64,000 nucleotides of DNA from Actinoplanes sp. DH11 (GTDB lineage: Bacteria > Actinomycetota > Actinomycetes > Mycobacteriales > Micromonosporaceae), in the NCBI RefSeq assembly GCF_020873875.1, contig NZ_JAHWGU010000012.1, forward strand, positions 1 through 64,000, given 5' to 3'. The notes beneath the pieces were generated by a model. It saw only the letters and a program-made list of their open reading frames with translations. It made no database searches and was not told where the DNA came from. Positions 35,205 to 44,949 of the stretch are shown here, piece by piece. Numbering within the stretch: position 1 is the stretch's first letter; the number at the start of each line of letters is the position of its first letter. The translations under genes were made by a program, and so were the position numbers.

Positions 35205-36518
35205 TCAGCCCTGCGCGGGGAGGCTGTGCGCGGGCAGGCTCTGCGCGGGGACGGCCAGCCCGATTCCTGGGGCGATCGGCCGGAGGCGCTTGCCGGCGAA
35301 GAGCATCAGGCTCAGGATCGACGCGAGGATCGCCAGCGCCCCGGCGCCGTACCACGCGGCGGTGTAGGTGCCCAGCTGGTCCCGGACCAGCCCGGCCGCG
35401 GTCGCGGCCGCCGCCGCGCCGAACTGGTGCGAGGCGAAGACCCAGCCGAAGACGATCGGACCGGCGGCTCCGAAGTACTCCCGGCACAACGTCACGGTCG
35501 GCGGCACGGTGGCCACCCAGTCCAGGCCGTAGAAGAGGATGAAGACCAGCATGCCCGGGTGCGCGGTGGCGGCCAGGATGGACGGCAGCACCAGCAGCGA
35601 CAGGCCACGCAGGAAGTAGTAGCCGCCGAGCAGGATCCGGCTGTCCACCCGGTCGGTCAGCCAGCCGGAGGCGATGGTGCCGGCGATGTCGAAGAGACCG
35701 ACGAGCGCGAGCAGCCCCGCCGCGGTGGTCTGCGGCATCCCGTGGTCGTGTGCGGCCGGGATGAAGTGGGTGCCGACCAGCCCGTTCGTGGTCGCCCCGC
35801 AGATCGCGAACCCGCCGGCGAGCAGCCAGAAGGCCCGGGTCCGCGCGGCGTCACGCAACCCGCGCAGGGCGTTGCGCGCGGCGCCGCCGACCGGCTTCGC
35901 CGGACGCGCGATCTCTTCGGTGCTGCCGAGGGCGGTCACCCCCAGGTCGGCCGGGTGGTCGCGGAGGCGCCAGGCGATGAGCGGTACGACCAGGAGCGCC
36001 GCCACCGAGACGGTCAGCGCGGCCGTCCGCCAGCCGTCCGACACCGCGATCCGGGAGAGCACCGGCAGGAAGATCAGGTTGCCGGTGGCGCCGCCCGCGG
36101 TGAGCACCCCGGTGACCAGGCCCCGGTGCTTGACGAACCACCGCCCGGTGATGGTGGCGACGAATCCCAGCGCCAGCGACCCGGTGCCGAGCCCGACCAG
36201 GACACCCCAGCAGAGGATGAGCTGCCAGCTGTGCTCCATCCACAGGGTCAGGAAGGAGCCGGCCGAGACGAGCAGCAGCGCCGCCATGGCGACCCGGCGG
36301 ATGCCGAACCTGTCCATCAGCGCGGCGGCGAACGGCGCGGTCAGGCCGTAGAGCAGCAGGTTCACCGAGACCGCGGCCGAGATGGTGCCCAGCGACCAGC
36401 CGAACTCGTCGTGCAGCGGCTGGAGCAGGACGGACGGGGTGGCCCGGAAACCCGCGGCACCGATCAGCGCGATGAAGGTCACCGCGGCCACGATCCAGGC
36501 GGGATGGATTCGTCTCAC
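35205..36518 (-). CDS. MFS transporter (oxalate/formate or monocarboxylate type)
   Basis: A 437-aa permease with 12 hydrophobic segments. LMDRFGIRRVAM is the loop 2–3 MFS signature; the arrangement FGWSLGTISAAVSVNLLLYG and the loop 8–9 element LTDRVDSR resemble the OxlT/monocarboxylate-porter-like family. The C-terminal end AVPAQSLPAHSLPAQ is a small repeat (21-bp DNA units at the extreme 3' end). The GTG start VRRIHPAWIV is 54 bp from a divergent GlxA-type regulator, which probably controls it. Confidence 0.88.
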   Translation of the reverse strand: MRRIHPAWIVAAVTFIALIGAAGFRATPSVLLQPLHDEFGWSLGTISAAVSVNLLLYGLTAPFAAALMDRFGIRRVAMAALLLVSAGSFLTLWMEHSWQLILCWGVLVGLGTGSLALGFVATITGRWFVKHRGLVTGVLTAGGATGNLIFLPVLSRIAVSDGWRTAALTVSVAALLVVPLIAWRLRDHPADLGVTALGSTEEIARPAKPVGGAARNALRGLRDAARTRAFWLLAGGFAICGATTNGLVGTHFIPAAHDHGMPQTTAAGLLALVGLFDIAGTIASGWLTDRVDSRILLGGYYFLRGLSLLVLPSILAATAHPGMLVFILFYGLDWVATVPPTVTLCREYFGAAGPIVFGWVFASHQFGAAAAATAAGLVRDQLGTYTAAWYGAGALAILASILSLMLFAGKRLRPIAPGIGLAVPAQSLPAHSLPAQG

Positions 36519-36572
36519 GGCACAGATTCTGCGCAACCCGGGTACGCCCGGACGAGTGGCCGGGAGGCCATG

Positions 36573-37562
36573 ATGCGCAAAAATCGAGCCATGATTCCCC
36601 GGGCGCCCCACCTCATCGGCATTCTCGTCCTCGACGGCGTCGTCCCGTTCGACCTGGGCGTGGTCCCGCAGGTCTTCGGTGCCGCCCGGGACGCCGCCGG
36701 CAACCGGCTCTACGAGGTCGTCGTCTGCGGTGCCGGCCCGTCGCTGACCGAGGCCGGCTTCACCATCGTCCCCGCGTTCGGGCTGGCCGAGCTGGCCCGG
36801 GCCGACACGGTGGTGGTGCCCGGCATCCACAGCGGCGGCCCGGTCATCGACGGCACGCTGCCGCCGGACGTCCGGGCGGCGCTGCTGGCCGCCGCCGGCC
36901 GGGGCGCCCGGATCGTCTCCATCTGCACCGCCGCCTCGGTGCTCGCCGCGGCCGGGCTGCTGGACGGGCGCCCGGCCGCCACGCACTGGGCCTGGGCGCA
37001 GCGGATCGGCGGGCTCTATCCGCAGGTCGACTGGGATTTCGACGTGCTCTTCGTCGACGACGGCGACGTGCTGACCTCGGCCGGCGTCGGCGCCGGGGTG
37101 GACCTCTGCCTGCACATCGTGCGCAGCGACCACGGCGCCGAGGTGGCCAACCGGGTGGCCCGCCGCTGCGTGGTGCCGCCGTGGCGGGACGGCGGGCAGG
37201 CCCAGTTCATCGAGCGGCCGGTGCCCGCGACCACCGGCAGCGGCACCGAGGCAACCCGGGCCTGGGTCCTCGACCGGCTGGCCGAACCGGTGAGCCTGGA
37301 GGAGATGGCCGGGCACGCCCGGATGAGCGTGCGCACCTTCACCCGCCGGTTCCGCGACGAGACCGGGCTCAGCCCGCGGCAGTGGCTGCTGCGGCAGCGC
37401 GTGGAGCACGCCCGGATCCTGCTGGAGTCGACCGACCTGGCCGTCGAGGCGGTGGCCCGCCGTGCCGGGCTCGGCAGCGCGACCGCACTCCGGCAGCATC
37501 TGCACGCCACGATCGGAGTGGCGCCTTCGGCGTACCGCAGGACGTTCCGGCACGCCGGGTGA
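36573..37562 (+). CDS. GlxA family transcriptional regulator (DJ-1/PfpI + AraC)
   Basis: A 329-aa regulator. The N-terminal DJ-1/PfpI-like ligand domain (~10–185) includes IGILVLDGVVPFDLG and SICTAASVLAAAGLLDGRPAATHW, where a Cys sits in the nucleophile-elbow position. The AraC helix-turn-helix domain occupies ~225–329 (EEMAGHARMSVRTFTRRF, SAYRRTF). It is divergent from the MFS gene with 54 bp between the starts, so it likely binds that gap. Two adjacent ATG codons precede the ORF; the second gives better spacing from GGGAGG. Confidence 0.92.
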   Translation: MRKNRAMIPRAPHLIGILVLDGVVPFDLGVVPQVFGAARDAAGNRLYEVVVCGAGPSLTEAGFTIVPAFGLAELARADTVVVPGIHSGGPVIDGTLPPDVRAALLAAAGRGARIVSICTAASVLAAAGLLDGRPAATHWAWAQRIGGLYPQVDWDFDVLFVDDGDVLTSAGVGAGVDLCLHIVRSDHGAEVANRVARRCVVPPWRDGGQAQFIERPVPATTGSGTEATRAWVLDRLAEPVSLEEMAGHARMSVRTFTRRFRDETGLSPRQWLLRQRVEHARILLESTDLAVEAVARRAGLGSATALRQHLHATIGVAPSAYRRTFRHAG

Positions 37563-37640
37563 CACGGCACACGCTCAGATGCCCGGCGGAGTGTCCGATG
37601 GGGTTCTTGTAACGCCTCGTTCCGCCCGGCTGAGGAATCC

Positions 37641-39308
37641 ATGGATCAAACCTTCCGCCCGCTCCTCGAAGCCCTCAAGCAGATCGGCGTCGACCCGCAA
37701 GCGGTCGATGCGGCTGCCGAGGAGGCGCAGCGCAGCGGACGGCCGGTGCGAGCCGTACTGATCAACGATCAGGTGGTCACCGAGGAGCAGCTGACCCAGG
37801 CGGCCGCCGCCGCGTTCGGCATCAACACCCTCGACCTGGTCGGTTTCACCCCGGACCCGGCCGCGCTCAAACGCATCCCGCTGCCGGTGGTGCTCCGGCA
37901 CCGGGTGCTGGGTCTCGCCATCAGCAACGGCGAACTGGTCGTCGGCGTGACCGACCCGGCCGACGTGGTGGCGCTCGACGACGTCCGCGCCGCGACCGGC
38001 ATGACGATCCGCCCGGTGGTGGTGGCCCGCAGCGAGGTCCGCCGGATCATCGAACGCCTCCAGCGGGAGGGCGCCGACCTCGGCGACCTGGCCGACGACG
38101 CGCTCGACGACCAGGCCGTGATGTCGGCGCAGGCCACCAGCGCCGACGACGCGCCGATCGTCCGCTACGTGAACAGCCTGATCGAGCAGGCCATCACGAA
38201 CCGCGCCTCCGACCTGCATCTGGAGCCGACCGAGGACGACATGCGGGTGCGATACCGGATCGACGGCGTCCTGCACGAGCTGGACATCGTGCCGCGCGGC
38301 GTGATGGCCGCGCTGACCTCGCGCATCAAGATCATGTCGGGCGTCGACATCACCGAGAAGCGGTTGCCGCAGAACGGCCGGATCAGCGCGCAGATCCGGG
38401 ACCGCACGGTCGACCTGCGGACGGCGACGCTGCCCACGGTCTGGGGCGAGAAGATCGTGCTCCGCGTCCTGGACACCGGCGGCATCGACCTGGACCTGGC
38501 CAAGCTCGGTTTCACCCAGCACAACCTGGAACGCTTCAGCGCCTCCTTCAGCAAGCCGCACGGCATGGTGCTGGTCACCGGACCGACCGGTTCCGGCAAG
38601 TCCACCACGCTCTACGCCACTCTCGGCAAGATCAGCCGGCCCGAGATCAACGTGATCACCGTCGAGGATCCGGTCGAGTACCGGCTGCGCGGCATCAACC
38701 AGGTGCAGGTCAACGCGAAGGCCGGCCTCACCTTCGCGGCGGTGCTTCCGGCGATCCTGCGTACCGACCCGGACGTGGTCCTGATCGGTGAGATCCGGGA
38801 CGGCAACACCGCGCAGATCGCCGTCGAGGCCGCGCTCACCGGTCACCTGCTGCTCTCCACGCTGCACACCAACGACGCGCCCGGCGCGGTAACCCGGCTC
38901 ACCGAGATGGGCATCGAGCCGTTCCTGGTCGGTTCGTCGCTGGACTGCGTGCTGGCCCAGCGCCTGGCCCGGCGGATCTGCGACTGGTGCAAGGAGGCGT
39001 ACGCGCCGACCGAGGAGGAGGTCCTGGCCGCGAACTGGCCGCTCGAGGACCTGGCCTTCCCGCAGGTGCTCTACCGGCCGGTCGGCTGCCGCAACTGTGC
39101 GAACACCGGATACAAGGGCCGGATCGCGCTGCACGAGGTGATGCCGATCAGCCCGGAGATCGAGTCCCTGACCATCAAACGGGCCTCGGCCGGCGAGATC
39201 CGCGAGGTCGCGCTGGCCCAGGGGATGTACGAGCTGCGCGCCGACGGCCTGGCCAAGGCCGCCGGCGGGCTGACCTCGTTGCGGGAGGTCTCCCGGGTAG
39301 CCGTTTAG
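37641..39308 (+). CDS. pilB: type IV pilus assembly ATPase PilB (GspE family)
   Basis: A 555-aa hexameric secretion ATPase that powers pilus extension. The N-terminal MshEN-type domain is followed by the N2 domain (SLIEQAITNRASDLHLEP). The catalytic domain has Walker A GPTGSGKSTT, the Asp box, Walker B DPDVVLIGEIRD and the His box HLLLSTLHTND. The Zn-binding tetracysteine (CDWC … CRNC) near residue 460–490 is characteristic of PilB/GspE. The start ATG has GAGGA upstream. First gene of an eight-gene operon with gaps of 0–100 bp. Confidence 0.96.
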   Translation: MDQTFRPLLEALKQIGVDPQAVDAAAEEAQRSGRPVRAVLINDQVVTEEQLTQAAAAAFGINTLDLVGFTPDPAALKRIPLPVVLRHRVLGLAISNGELVVGVTDPADVVALDDVRAATGMTIRPVVVARSEVRRIIERLQREGADLGDLADDALDDQAVMSAQATSADDAPIVRYVNSLIEQAITNRASDLHLEPTEDDMRVRYRIDGVLHELDIVPRGVMAALTSRIKIMSGVDITEKRLPQNGRISAQIRDRTVDLRTATLPTVWGEKIVLRVLDTGGIDLDLAKLGFTQHNLERFSASFSKPHGMVLVTGPTGSGKSTTLYATLGKISRPEINVITVEDPVEYRLRGINQVQVNAKAGLTFAAVLPAILRTDPDVVLIGEIRDGNTAQIAVEAALTGHLLLSTLHTNDAPGAVTRLTEMGIEPFLVGSSLDCVLAQRLARRICDWCKEAYAPTEEEVLAANWPLEDLAFPQVLYRPVGCRNCANTGYKGRIALHEVMPISPEIESLTIKRASAGEIREVALAQGMYELRADGLAKAAGGLTSLREVSRVAV

Positions 39309-39387
39309 CACCTATATGGCTACTAAAGGTCGTCCTGACGATGCCGATTCAACTGGCGTCGGGACGAAGAGAGGACTGGAGCGGGAA

Positions 39388-40506
39388 ATGGACACGATCG
39401 AGCAGGTTCGGCAGCCGGGAACGGCCGCCACCTCGGACGATCTGGACGTGCTCGACCAGTTGCTCGTCACCCTGGTGGAGTCGCGCGGTTCCGACCTGCA
39501 CCTGACGGTCGGCTCACCGCCGATGATGCGGGTGGACGGCGCACTGCGGCCGGTACCCGGCTACGGCAAGCTGAACGCCGCCGACACCGAGTTGCTGGCC
39601 CGCGCCGCGGTCAGCCCGGAACAGTGGGAGACCTTCCAGCGCGAGCAGGAGATGGACTTCGCGCACAGCATCGTGGGCGTCTCCCGGTTCCGCGGCAACC
39701 TCTACCGGCAGCGAGCCTCCTGCGGCGCGGTCTTCCGGGCCATCCCGCACAAGATCAAGCCGCTGGACGAGCTCGGCATGCCGGAGTCGGTGGCGCGGTT
39801 CGCGCACCTTCCCCGCGGCCTGGTGCTGGTCACCGGCCCGACCGGGTCCGGCAAGACCACCACTCTGGCCTCACTGCTCGACCTGGCGAACCGCAGCCGC
39901 GCCGACCACATCATCACCATCGAGGACCCGATCGAGTTCCTGCACCCGCACAAGCGCAGCGTGGTCAACCAGCGCGAGGTGGGGGCGGACACCGAGAACT
40001 TCGCCAGCGCGCTCAAGCACGCGCTGCGGCAGGACCCGGACATCATCCTCGTCGGCGAGCTGCGTGACCTGGAGACGACCGCGACGGCGCTGACCGCCGC
40101 GGAGACCGGCCACCTGGTGCTGGCCACGCTGCACACGCAGAGCGCCACCCAGACCATCGACCGGGTCATCGACATCTTCCCGCCGCACCAGCAGCTCCAG
40201 ATCCGCGCCCAGCTGGCCGCCAGCCTGCAGGGCGTGATCACCCAGGCCCTGGCGCCGCGGGCGGACGGCAAGGGCCGCGTCGTGATCGCCGAGATCCTGA
40301 CCGCCACCCCGGCCATCCGCAGCCTGATCCGCGAGGGCAAGTCGCACCAGATCCCGTCCTTCATGCAGTCCGGCAGCAGCGAGGGCATGCTCGCCTTCGA
40401 CCAGCACCTGGCCGAGAAGGTCCGGGACGGCTCGATAAGCATGCAGACCGCGCTGGAGATCAGCCACTCACCGGACGAACTCAAGCGGCTCGTGGGACGG
40501 GCGTGA
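39388..40506 (+). CDS. pilT: type IV pilus twitching ATPase PilT
   Basis: A 372-aa retraction ATPase. Features: RGSDLHLTVGSPPMMRVDG at the N-terminus, Walker A GPTGSGKTTT, the Asp box TIEDPIEFLH, Walker B DPDIILVGELRD, His box HLVLATLHTQSA, and the AIRSLIREGKSHQI segment (AIRNLIRE-like, required for retraction in the family). The chosen start (MDTIEQVRQ) has GGAGCGGGAA upstream; an ATG 24 codons earlier lacks a good site. The gene lies 79 bp after pilB and 4 bp before pilC. Confidence 0.96.
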   Translation: MDTIEQVRQPGTAATSDDLDVLDQLLVTLVESRGSDLHLTVGSPPMMRVDGALRPVPGYGKLNAADTELLARAAVSPEQWETFQREQEMDFAHSIVGVSRFRGNLYRQRASCGAVFRAIPHKIKPLDELGMPESVARFAHLPRGLVLVTGPTGSGKTTTLASLLDLANRSRADHIITIEDPIEFLHPHKRSVVNQREVGADTENFASALKHALRQDPDIILVGELRDLETTATALTAAETGHLVLATLHTQSATQTIDRVIDIFPPHQQLQIRAQLAASLQGVITQALAPRADGKGRVVIAEILTATPAIRSLIREGKSHQIPSFMQSGSSEGMLAFDQHLAEKVRDGSISMQTALEISHSPDELKRLVGRA

Positions 40507-40510
40507 TCCG

Positions 40511-41743
40511 ATGCCGGCAACCAAGACCTTCAACTACAACGCGATCGACGCGCACGGCAAGCAGTCCAAGGGCACCATCGAGGCACCCAACGAGGCCGCT
40601 GCCACACACATGCTGCGCCAGCGTGGTGAGGTCCCGCTCGGGCTGACCGAGGCCGGGCAGGGCCTGCAACGCGAGCTCAAGATCCCTGGGCTGGGCAACC
40701 GGGTCAAGCTCAAGGACCTCGCGGTCTTCGCGCGGCAGTTCGCCACCATGACGGCGTCCGGCATGTCGCTGCTGCGTTCGCTGTCGATCCTCGAGGAGCA
40801 GACCTCGGCACCGCCGCTGAAACGTGCGATCGCCGAGGTGCGCACCGACGTGGCCGGCGGCGCGGGGCTCTCCGCGTCGATGGCCAAACACGAACGGGTC
40901 TTCCCGCGCCTGATGATCGCCATGATCCGGGCCGGTGAGACCGGCGGCATGATCGACCAGGCGCTGGAACAGATCGCCCAGAGCCTGGAGAAGGACACCG
41001 CGCTCCGCGGCAAGATCAAGGGCGCGCTGACCTACCCCGCGATCGTGCTGGGCTTCACGTTCGTACTCATCGCGGCTGTTCTGATCTTCATCGTCCCGAT
41101 CTTCGAGGCGATGTTCAAGAACCTCGGCGGCGAGCTGCCGGCGATCACCCAGTTCCTCGTCACGGCGAGCCACAACATGACGTGGATCGGTCCGCTGATC
41201 CTCGGCGTGGGCGCCGGCACGAGCTTCGCCTACAAGCGGCAGATGCGGTCCAGCGCCGACTTCCGGCTCAAGGTCGACCGGATCAAACTGCGCATGCCGG
41301 TCTTCGGGCCGCTGCTGCGCAAGCTGGCGATGAGCCGGTTCTCCCGCAACCTGGGCCTGCTGCTCAACGTGGGCGTACCGGTCATGCAGGCGCTGTCGGT
41401 GGTCGGCGAGACCACCGGCAACGAGGTCATCAACGTTGCCATGAAGGACGTGCAGGCCACCGTGCGCAACGGGCAGCCGATGTCCACGGCCCTGCGCAAC
41501 CACAAGATCTTCCCCGAGATGGTCACCCAGATGATCGAGGTCGGTGAGGAAAGCGGCCAGATCAGTCAGATGCTGGAGAAGGTTGCCGACTTCTACGACA
41601 GAGAGGTCGACGAGGCTGCCGAGAGCCTGACCGCGTCGATCGAACCGATCATGGTGCTCGTGATGGGCGCCGTGGTCGGCGGCATGGTCGTCTGCCTCTA
41701 CCTGCCGATGTTCACGATCTACCAGAACATCCAGACGAGCTGA
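40511..41743 (+). CDS. pilC: type IV pilus inner-membrane platform protein PilC (GspF family)
   Basis: A 410-aa membrane platform with two GspF repeats (~70–190 and ~275–400). Each has the FARQFATMTASGMSLLRSL or FSRNLGLLLNVGVPVMQAL motif, and transmembrane segments follow (TYPAIVLGFTFVLIAAVLIFI and MVLVMGAVVGGMVVCLYLPM). The N-terminal segment FNYNAIDAHGKQSKGTIEA is typical. It connects PilB/PilT to the pilus base. The short gap after pilT suggests coupling. Confidence 0.96.
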   Translation: MPATKTFNYNAIDAHGKQSKGTIEAPNEAAATHMLRQRGEVPLGLTEAGQGLQRELKIPGLGNRVKLKDLAVFARQFATMTASGMSLLRSLSILEEQTSAPPLKRAIAEVRTDVAGGAGLSASMAKHERVFPRLMIAMIRAGETGGMIDQALEQIAQSLEKDTALRGKIKGALTYPAIVLGFTFVLIAAVLIFIVPIFEAMFKNLGGELPAITQFLVTASHNMTWIGPLILGVGAGTSFAYKRQMRSSADFRLKVDRIKLRMPVFGPLLRKLAMSRFSRNLGLLLNVGVPVMQALSVVGETTGNEVINVAMKDVQATVRNGQPMSTALRNHKIFPEMVTQMIEVGEESGQISQMLEKVADFYDREVDEAAESLTASIEPIMVLVMGAVVGGMVVCLYLPMFTIYQNIQTS

Positions 41744-41844
41744 ACCGGCGCGCAGCGCAGCGTACGCCGCACCCGACCGCTCCCGACGGTCGTTCGCACC
41801 ACCCCATCCCCACCCCACCCTCATTGCCCCTGGAGGCACCCCGA

Positions 41845-42342
41845 ATGCAGGACGTCATCGCCAAGCTTCGCGCCAAGAAGAACGACGAAGGCTTCACGCT
41901 CATCGAGCTCCTCGTGGTCGTGGTCATCATCGGTGTCCTGGTCGCCATCGCGGTCCCGGTCTACCTGAACTACCGCCAGGGCGCGGCCGACAAGTCGGCC
42001 CAGTCCGACGTGCGCGGCGCGATCAGCGCGGTGGAGCAGTTCTACACCAACAACGGCAACGCCTACCCCGCCACCAAGGCCGAGGTCTCCGGCACCGCCA
42101 CCACCCTGACGCTGACCGGGGCGTCCGGTGGCGCCGCCGGCGCCGCGACCGGCACCGACGCCACCATCACGCTCTCCGACAAGACCAAGCTCGGCTACGT
42201 GAACTCCGGCGACGGCACCTACAAGATCTGCGCCCTGAACGACGGCGGCAGCCCCAAGAAGTACTACCTGTACGACAGCAAGACCGGTGGCTCGGTGAAG
42301 ACGATGACCGGCACGGTCAAGTTCGAAACCTGCACCGTCTGA
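41845..42342 (+). CDS. pilA: type IV pilin (prepilin-like, major subunit)
   Basis: A 165-aa prepilin. The leader MQDVIAKLRAKKNDEG is followed by FTLIELLVVVVIIGVLVAIA; the prepilin peptidase is expected to cut between G16 and F17, and the Glu at mature position 5 is present. The C-terminal part is a Thr/Gly/Ala-rich globular domain with two cysteines (KICALND and the terminal FETCTV), probably disulfide-linked as in type IVa pilins. A strong GGAGG site precedes the start, and a hairpin directly after the stop probably limits read-through, consistent with higher expression than the downstream genes. Confidence 0.95.
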   Translation: MQDVIAKLRAKKNDEGFTLIELLVVVVIIGVLVAIAVPVYLNYRQGAADKSAQSDVRGAISAVEQFYTNNGNAYPATKAEVSGTATTLTLTGASGGAAGAATGTDATITLSDKTKLGYVNSGDGTYKICALNDGGSPKKYYLYDSKTGGSVKTMTGTVKFETCTV

Positions 42343-42348
42343 TCCCCG

Positions 42349-42382
42349 CTTCGGTCCCGGGCGTCCCCGCCCGGGACCGAAG
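42349..42382. terminator. hairpin between pilA and pilD (terminator/attenuator)
   Basis: Perfect 14-bp stem CTTCGGTCCCGGGC / GCCCGGGACCGAAG, seven bases after the pilA stop and before the pilD start, within an otherwise tight operon. It likely reduces transcription into pilD–pilO or protects the pilA mRNA end. Confidence 0.75.
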
Positions 42383-42417
42383 TCCGCACGTTAACCCCGC
42401 GAACCGATAGGAACGAC

Positions 42418-43209
42418 ATGACGGAGACGCTGCTGCTGCTCTGGCTGGTCGGGGTGCTCGGGCTCGCGGTCGGCTCGTTCCTCAACGTGGTGATCTACCG
42501 GGTGCCACGCGGTGAGTCATTGATCCGGCCCGGCTCGCACTGCCCGCACTGCGGCACCGCGGTCCGGCCCCGGCACAACGTCCCGGTGCTCGGCTGGCTG
42601 CTGCTGCGCGGCCGGTGCGCCGACTGCGCGGCTCCGATAAGCGTCCGCTACCCACTCGTCGAGGCGGGGACGGCCGCCCTGTTCGTAGCGATCGGCGCCC
42701 GGTTCGGCTGGTCCTGGGAACTGCCGGCCTACCTCTACCTCGCGGCCGTCGCGATCGCCCTGGCTCTCATCGACCTGGACGTGATGCGGCTGCCCGACCG
42801 GATCGTCCTCCCGTCGTACGGTGTGGCAGTCGCCCTGCTGGTGCCGGCCTCCCTCGCCGCCGGTGAGATGGGCGCGGTGGTCCGCGGCCTGGTCGCGGCC
42901 GTCCTGCTCTACGCCTTCTACCTGGTCATCTCCTTCTGGGGGATGGGCGGCGGCGACGTGAAACTCGCCCCGCTGCTCGGCTTCTACCTCGGCTGGCTCG
43001 GCTGGGACGCCGTCGCGATCGGCGCGTTCGCCGGTTTCCTGATCGGCGGCCTGGTCGGTGCGGTGCTGCTCGCCCTCAAGCTGGCCGGTCGCAAGAGCCG
43101 GATCCCGTTCGGCCCGTACATGCTGGCCGGCGCCTTCCTCGCGGTCTTCGCGGGGGCGCCGCTCGGCGACTGGTACAGCAACCTGCTCCTCGCACCCACC
43201 CCGCTCTAA
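42418..43209 (+). CDS. pilD: prepilin peptidase PilD (leader peptidase/N-methyltransferase)
   Basis: A 263-aa multi-pass membrane aspartic protease that cleaves the prepilin leader and may N-methylate the new N-terminus. N-terminal region GSFLNVVIYRVPRGES, then a Zn-binding tetracysteine domain (CPHCG … CADC). The two active-site Asp are in LIDLDVMRLPD and GMGGGDVKL. The hydrophobic segments are clear. It lies 75 bp after pilA and before pilM. Confidence 0.95.
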   Translation: MTETLLLLWLVGVLGLAVGSFLNVVIYRVPRGESLIRPGSHCPHCGTAVRPRHNVPVLGWLLLRGRCADCAAPISVRYPLVEAGTAALFVAIGARFGWSWELPAYLYLAAVAIALALIDLDVMRLPDRIVLPSYGVAVALLVPASLAAGEMGAVVRGLVAAVLLYAFYLVISFWGMGGGDVKLAPLLGFYLGWLGWDAVAIGAFAGFLIGGLVGAVLLALKLAGRKSRIPFGPYMLAGAFLAVFAGAPLGDWYSNLLLAPTPL

Positions 43210-43234
43210 CCCTCGTTCCGGAAGGAGAAAGCCG

Positions 43235-44260
43235 ATGGCTGGCGCACCACCGATCGGGCTCGACATCGGCTCGTCCTCCATCCGGGCCGTCGAGGTCCGG
43301 CGCTCCAAGGACGACTACACGCTCACCAACTTCGGCCAGTACCCACTGCCCCCCGGCACCGTCTCCGGCGGCGTCATCCAGGACCCGGTCGCCGTCACCT
43401 CGGCACTCAAGCAGCTCTGGGCGGCCTGCCGCTTCGGCACCAAGAAGGTCAGCCTCGGCGTCACCAACCCGCAGCTCGTGGTCCGGGAGATGTCGATCGC
43501 GAACCTGCCGGCGAACCAGATGAAGCAGGCCCTGCCGTTCCAGGTGAAGGAGGCGCTGCCGCTGGCCGTCGAGCGCTCGCTGCTGGACTTCTACCCCCTC
43601 GAAGAGCCTGGCGACAACCCGACCGTACGCGGCCTGCTGATCGCCATGCCGAAGGAGGCGGTGCTGACCCTGGTGCAGTCCGTCGAGAAGGCCGGCCTCA
43701 CCGTGACCGGCGTCGACCTGGCGTCGTTCGCGCTGCTGCGGGCCGCCTCCCGCCTGGACGCGCAGGTCGAGGCGATCGTCGACATCGGCGCCAACATCAC
43801 CAGTGTCGTGGTGCACGCGGACGGCGAGCCGATCTTCGTGCGTACCCTGCCGCGCGGCGGCGCCGAGATCACCGAGAGCGTGGCGACCCGGCTCGGCGTC
43901 GACACGACCGAGGCCGAGGCGATCAAGTGCCGGCACGGGCTGCACGGCGACGGCAACCCGGACACCGTGGCGGCGCTCACCGACGCGGTCCGGCCCCTCT
44001 CCAGCGAGTTGCGCAGCTCCTTCACCTACCTGGCCTCCGGCGAACGGCAGAAGCAGGTCACCCGGGTGTCGCTCTGCGGCGGCAGCGCGCTGATGCCCGG
44101 CCTCGCCGAGCACCTCCAGGAGCAGCTCGGCGTCGCGGTGGTGTACGCGGACAGCACCGCCCGCCTGCGCGACACCCGAAAAGCCCGGGAGCGCGGTTTC
44201 GACAGTTTCGTGCCATCGGCCGCCGTGTCGATCGGCCTCACCCTGGGAGCGGCCCGATGA
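43235..44260 (+). CDS. pilM: type IV pilus assembly protein PilM (actin-like)
   Basis: A 341-aa cytoplasmic protein with an actin/FtsA-like fold (GLDIGSSSIRAVEV, IVDIGANITSVVV, RVSLCGGSALMPGL). In the family it binds the cytoplasmic N-terminus of PilN, linking the pilus base. GAAGGAG precedes the ATG start. Its stop codon overlaps the start of pilN (ATGA), indicating translational coupling. Confidence 0.95.
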   Translation: MAGAPPIGLDIGSSSIRAVEVRRSKDDYTLTNFGQYPLPPGTVSGGVIQDPVAVTSALKQLWAACRFGTKKVSLGVTNPQLVVREMSIANLPANQMKQALPFQVKEALPLAVERSLLDFYPLEEPGDNPTVRGLLIAMPKEAVLTLVQSVEKAGLTVTGVDLASFALLRAASRLDAQVEAIVDIGANITSVVVHADGEPIFVRTLPRGGAEITESVATRLGVDTTEAEAIKCRHGLHGDGNPDTVAALTDAVRPLSSELRSSFTYLASGERQKQVTRVSLCGGSALMPGLAEHLQEQLGVAVVYADSTARLRDTRKARERGFDSFVPSAAVSIGLTLGAAR

Positions 44261-44949
44261 CCACGGTCCTGATGCCCCTGGATCCCTCGGTCTCACCGCA
44301 GCAGGCGGCCCGGGTGCTCAGCATCCGCGCCGACCTGCTGCCGCCGGAGATCCGGGACGGCCGCCGGGCCCGGCGGACCCGCGGCCTCATCCTCGTCTCG
44401 CTGACCCTGGTGCTGGCCCTGCTCGGCAGCTGGTACTGGGTCGCCATCCAGGACCTGAACGACGCCCGCGCCGAGAACAACGACGCCTTCGTGCAGCTCA
44501 CCGACGTGCAACGGGCGCAGCAGCGGGACCCCGAGGTGCAGACCCTGATCAAGTCGGAGAACGGCACGGCGCTGCTCACCAAGGAGCTCAAGGCGGTCCT
44601 CGTGAGCGACCTCTCCTGGGCCAACCTGCTCGACCTGATCCGCGACAGGGCCGTCGGCGAAAAGGTCACCGTCCGGGAGATCTCGGCCTCGCTCGACGAC
44701 GACGTCGCGGCCGGCGCCACCTCCGTCGGCACCCTCACCGTCACCGGCAGGGCGGCGAACAAGAAGGTGGTCGCCGGTTACGTGGACGCGCTGAGCACCG
44801 ACATCGAGGACGTCTCCAACCCGTTCGTCAGCAGCATCTCGAACACCGACGACGGGGTGTCCTTCAGCATCACCGTCACGATCACCAAGGAAGCCCTCTG
44901 CGGCCGCCTCGTCGACGAGGACCACGCCTGCCCGAGCGAAGGTAAATGA
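44257..44949 (+). CDS. pilN: type IV pilus assembly protein PilN-like
   Basis: A 230-aa bitopic membrane protein. The N-terminal cytoplasmic segment (MPLDPSVSPQQAARVLSIRADLLPPEI) precedes a membrane helix (GLILVSLTLVLALLGSWYWV) and a periplasm-like extracytoplasmic domain starting with a coiled coil (DARAENNDAF). The PilN-type order and overlap with pilM and pilO support the assignment, although the N-terminal INLLP motif is modified to ADLLPPEI. Confidence 0.85.
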   Translation: MTTVLMPLDPSVSPQQAARVLSIRADLLPPEIRDGRRARRTRGLILVSLTLVLALLGSWYWVAIQDLNDARAENNDAFVQLTDVQRAQQRDPEVQTLIKSENGTALLTKELKAVLVSDLSWANLLDLIRDRAVGEKVTVREISASLDDDVAAGATSVGTLTVTGRAANKKVVAGYVDALSTDIEDVSNPFVSSISNTDDGVSFSITVTITKEALCGRLVDEDHACPSEGK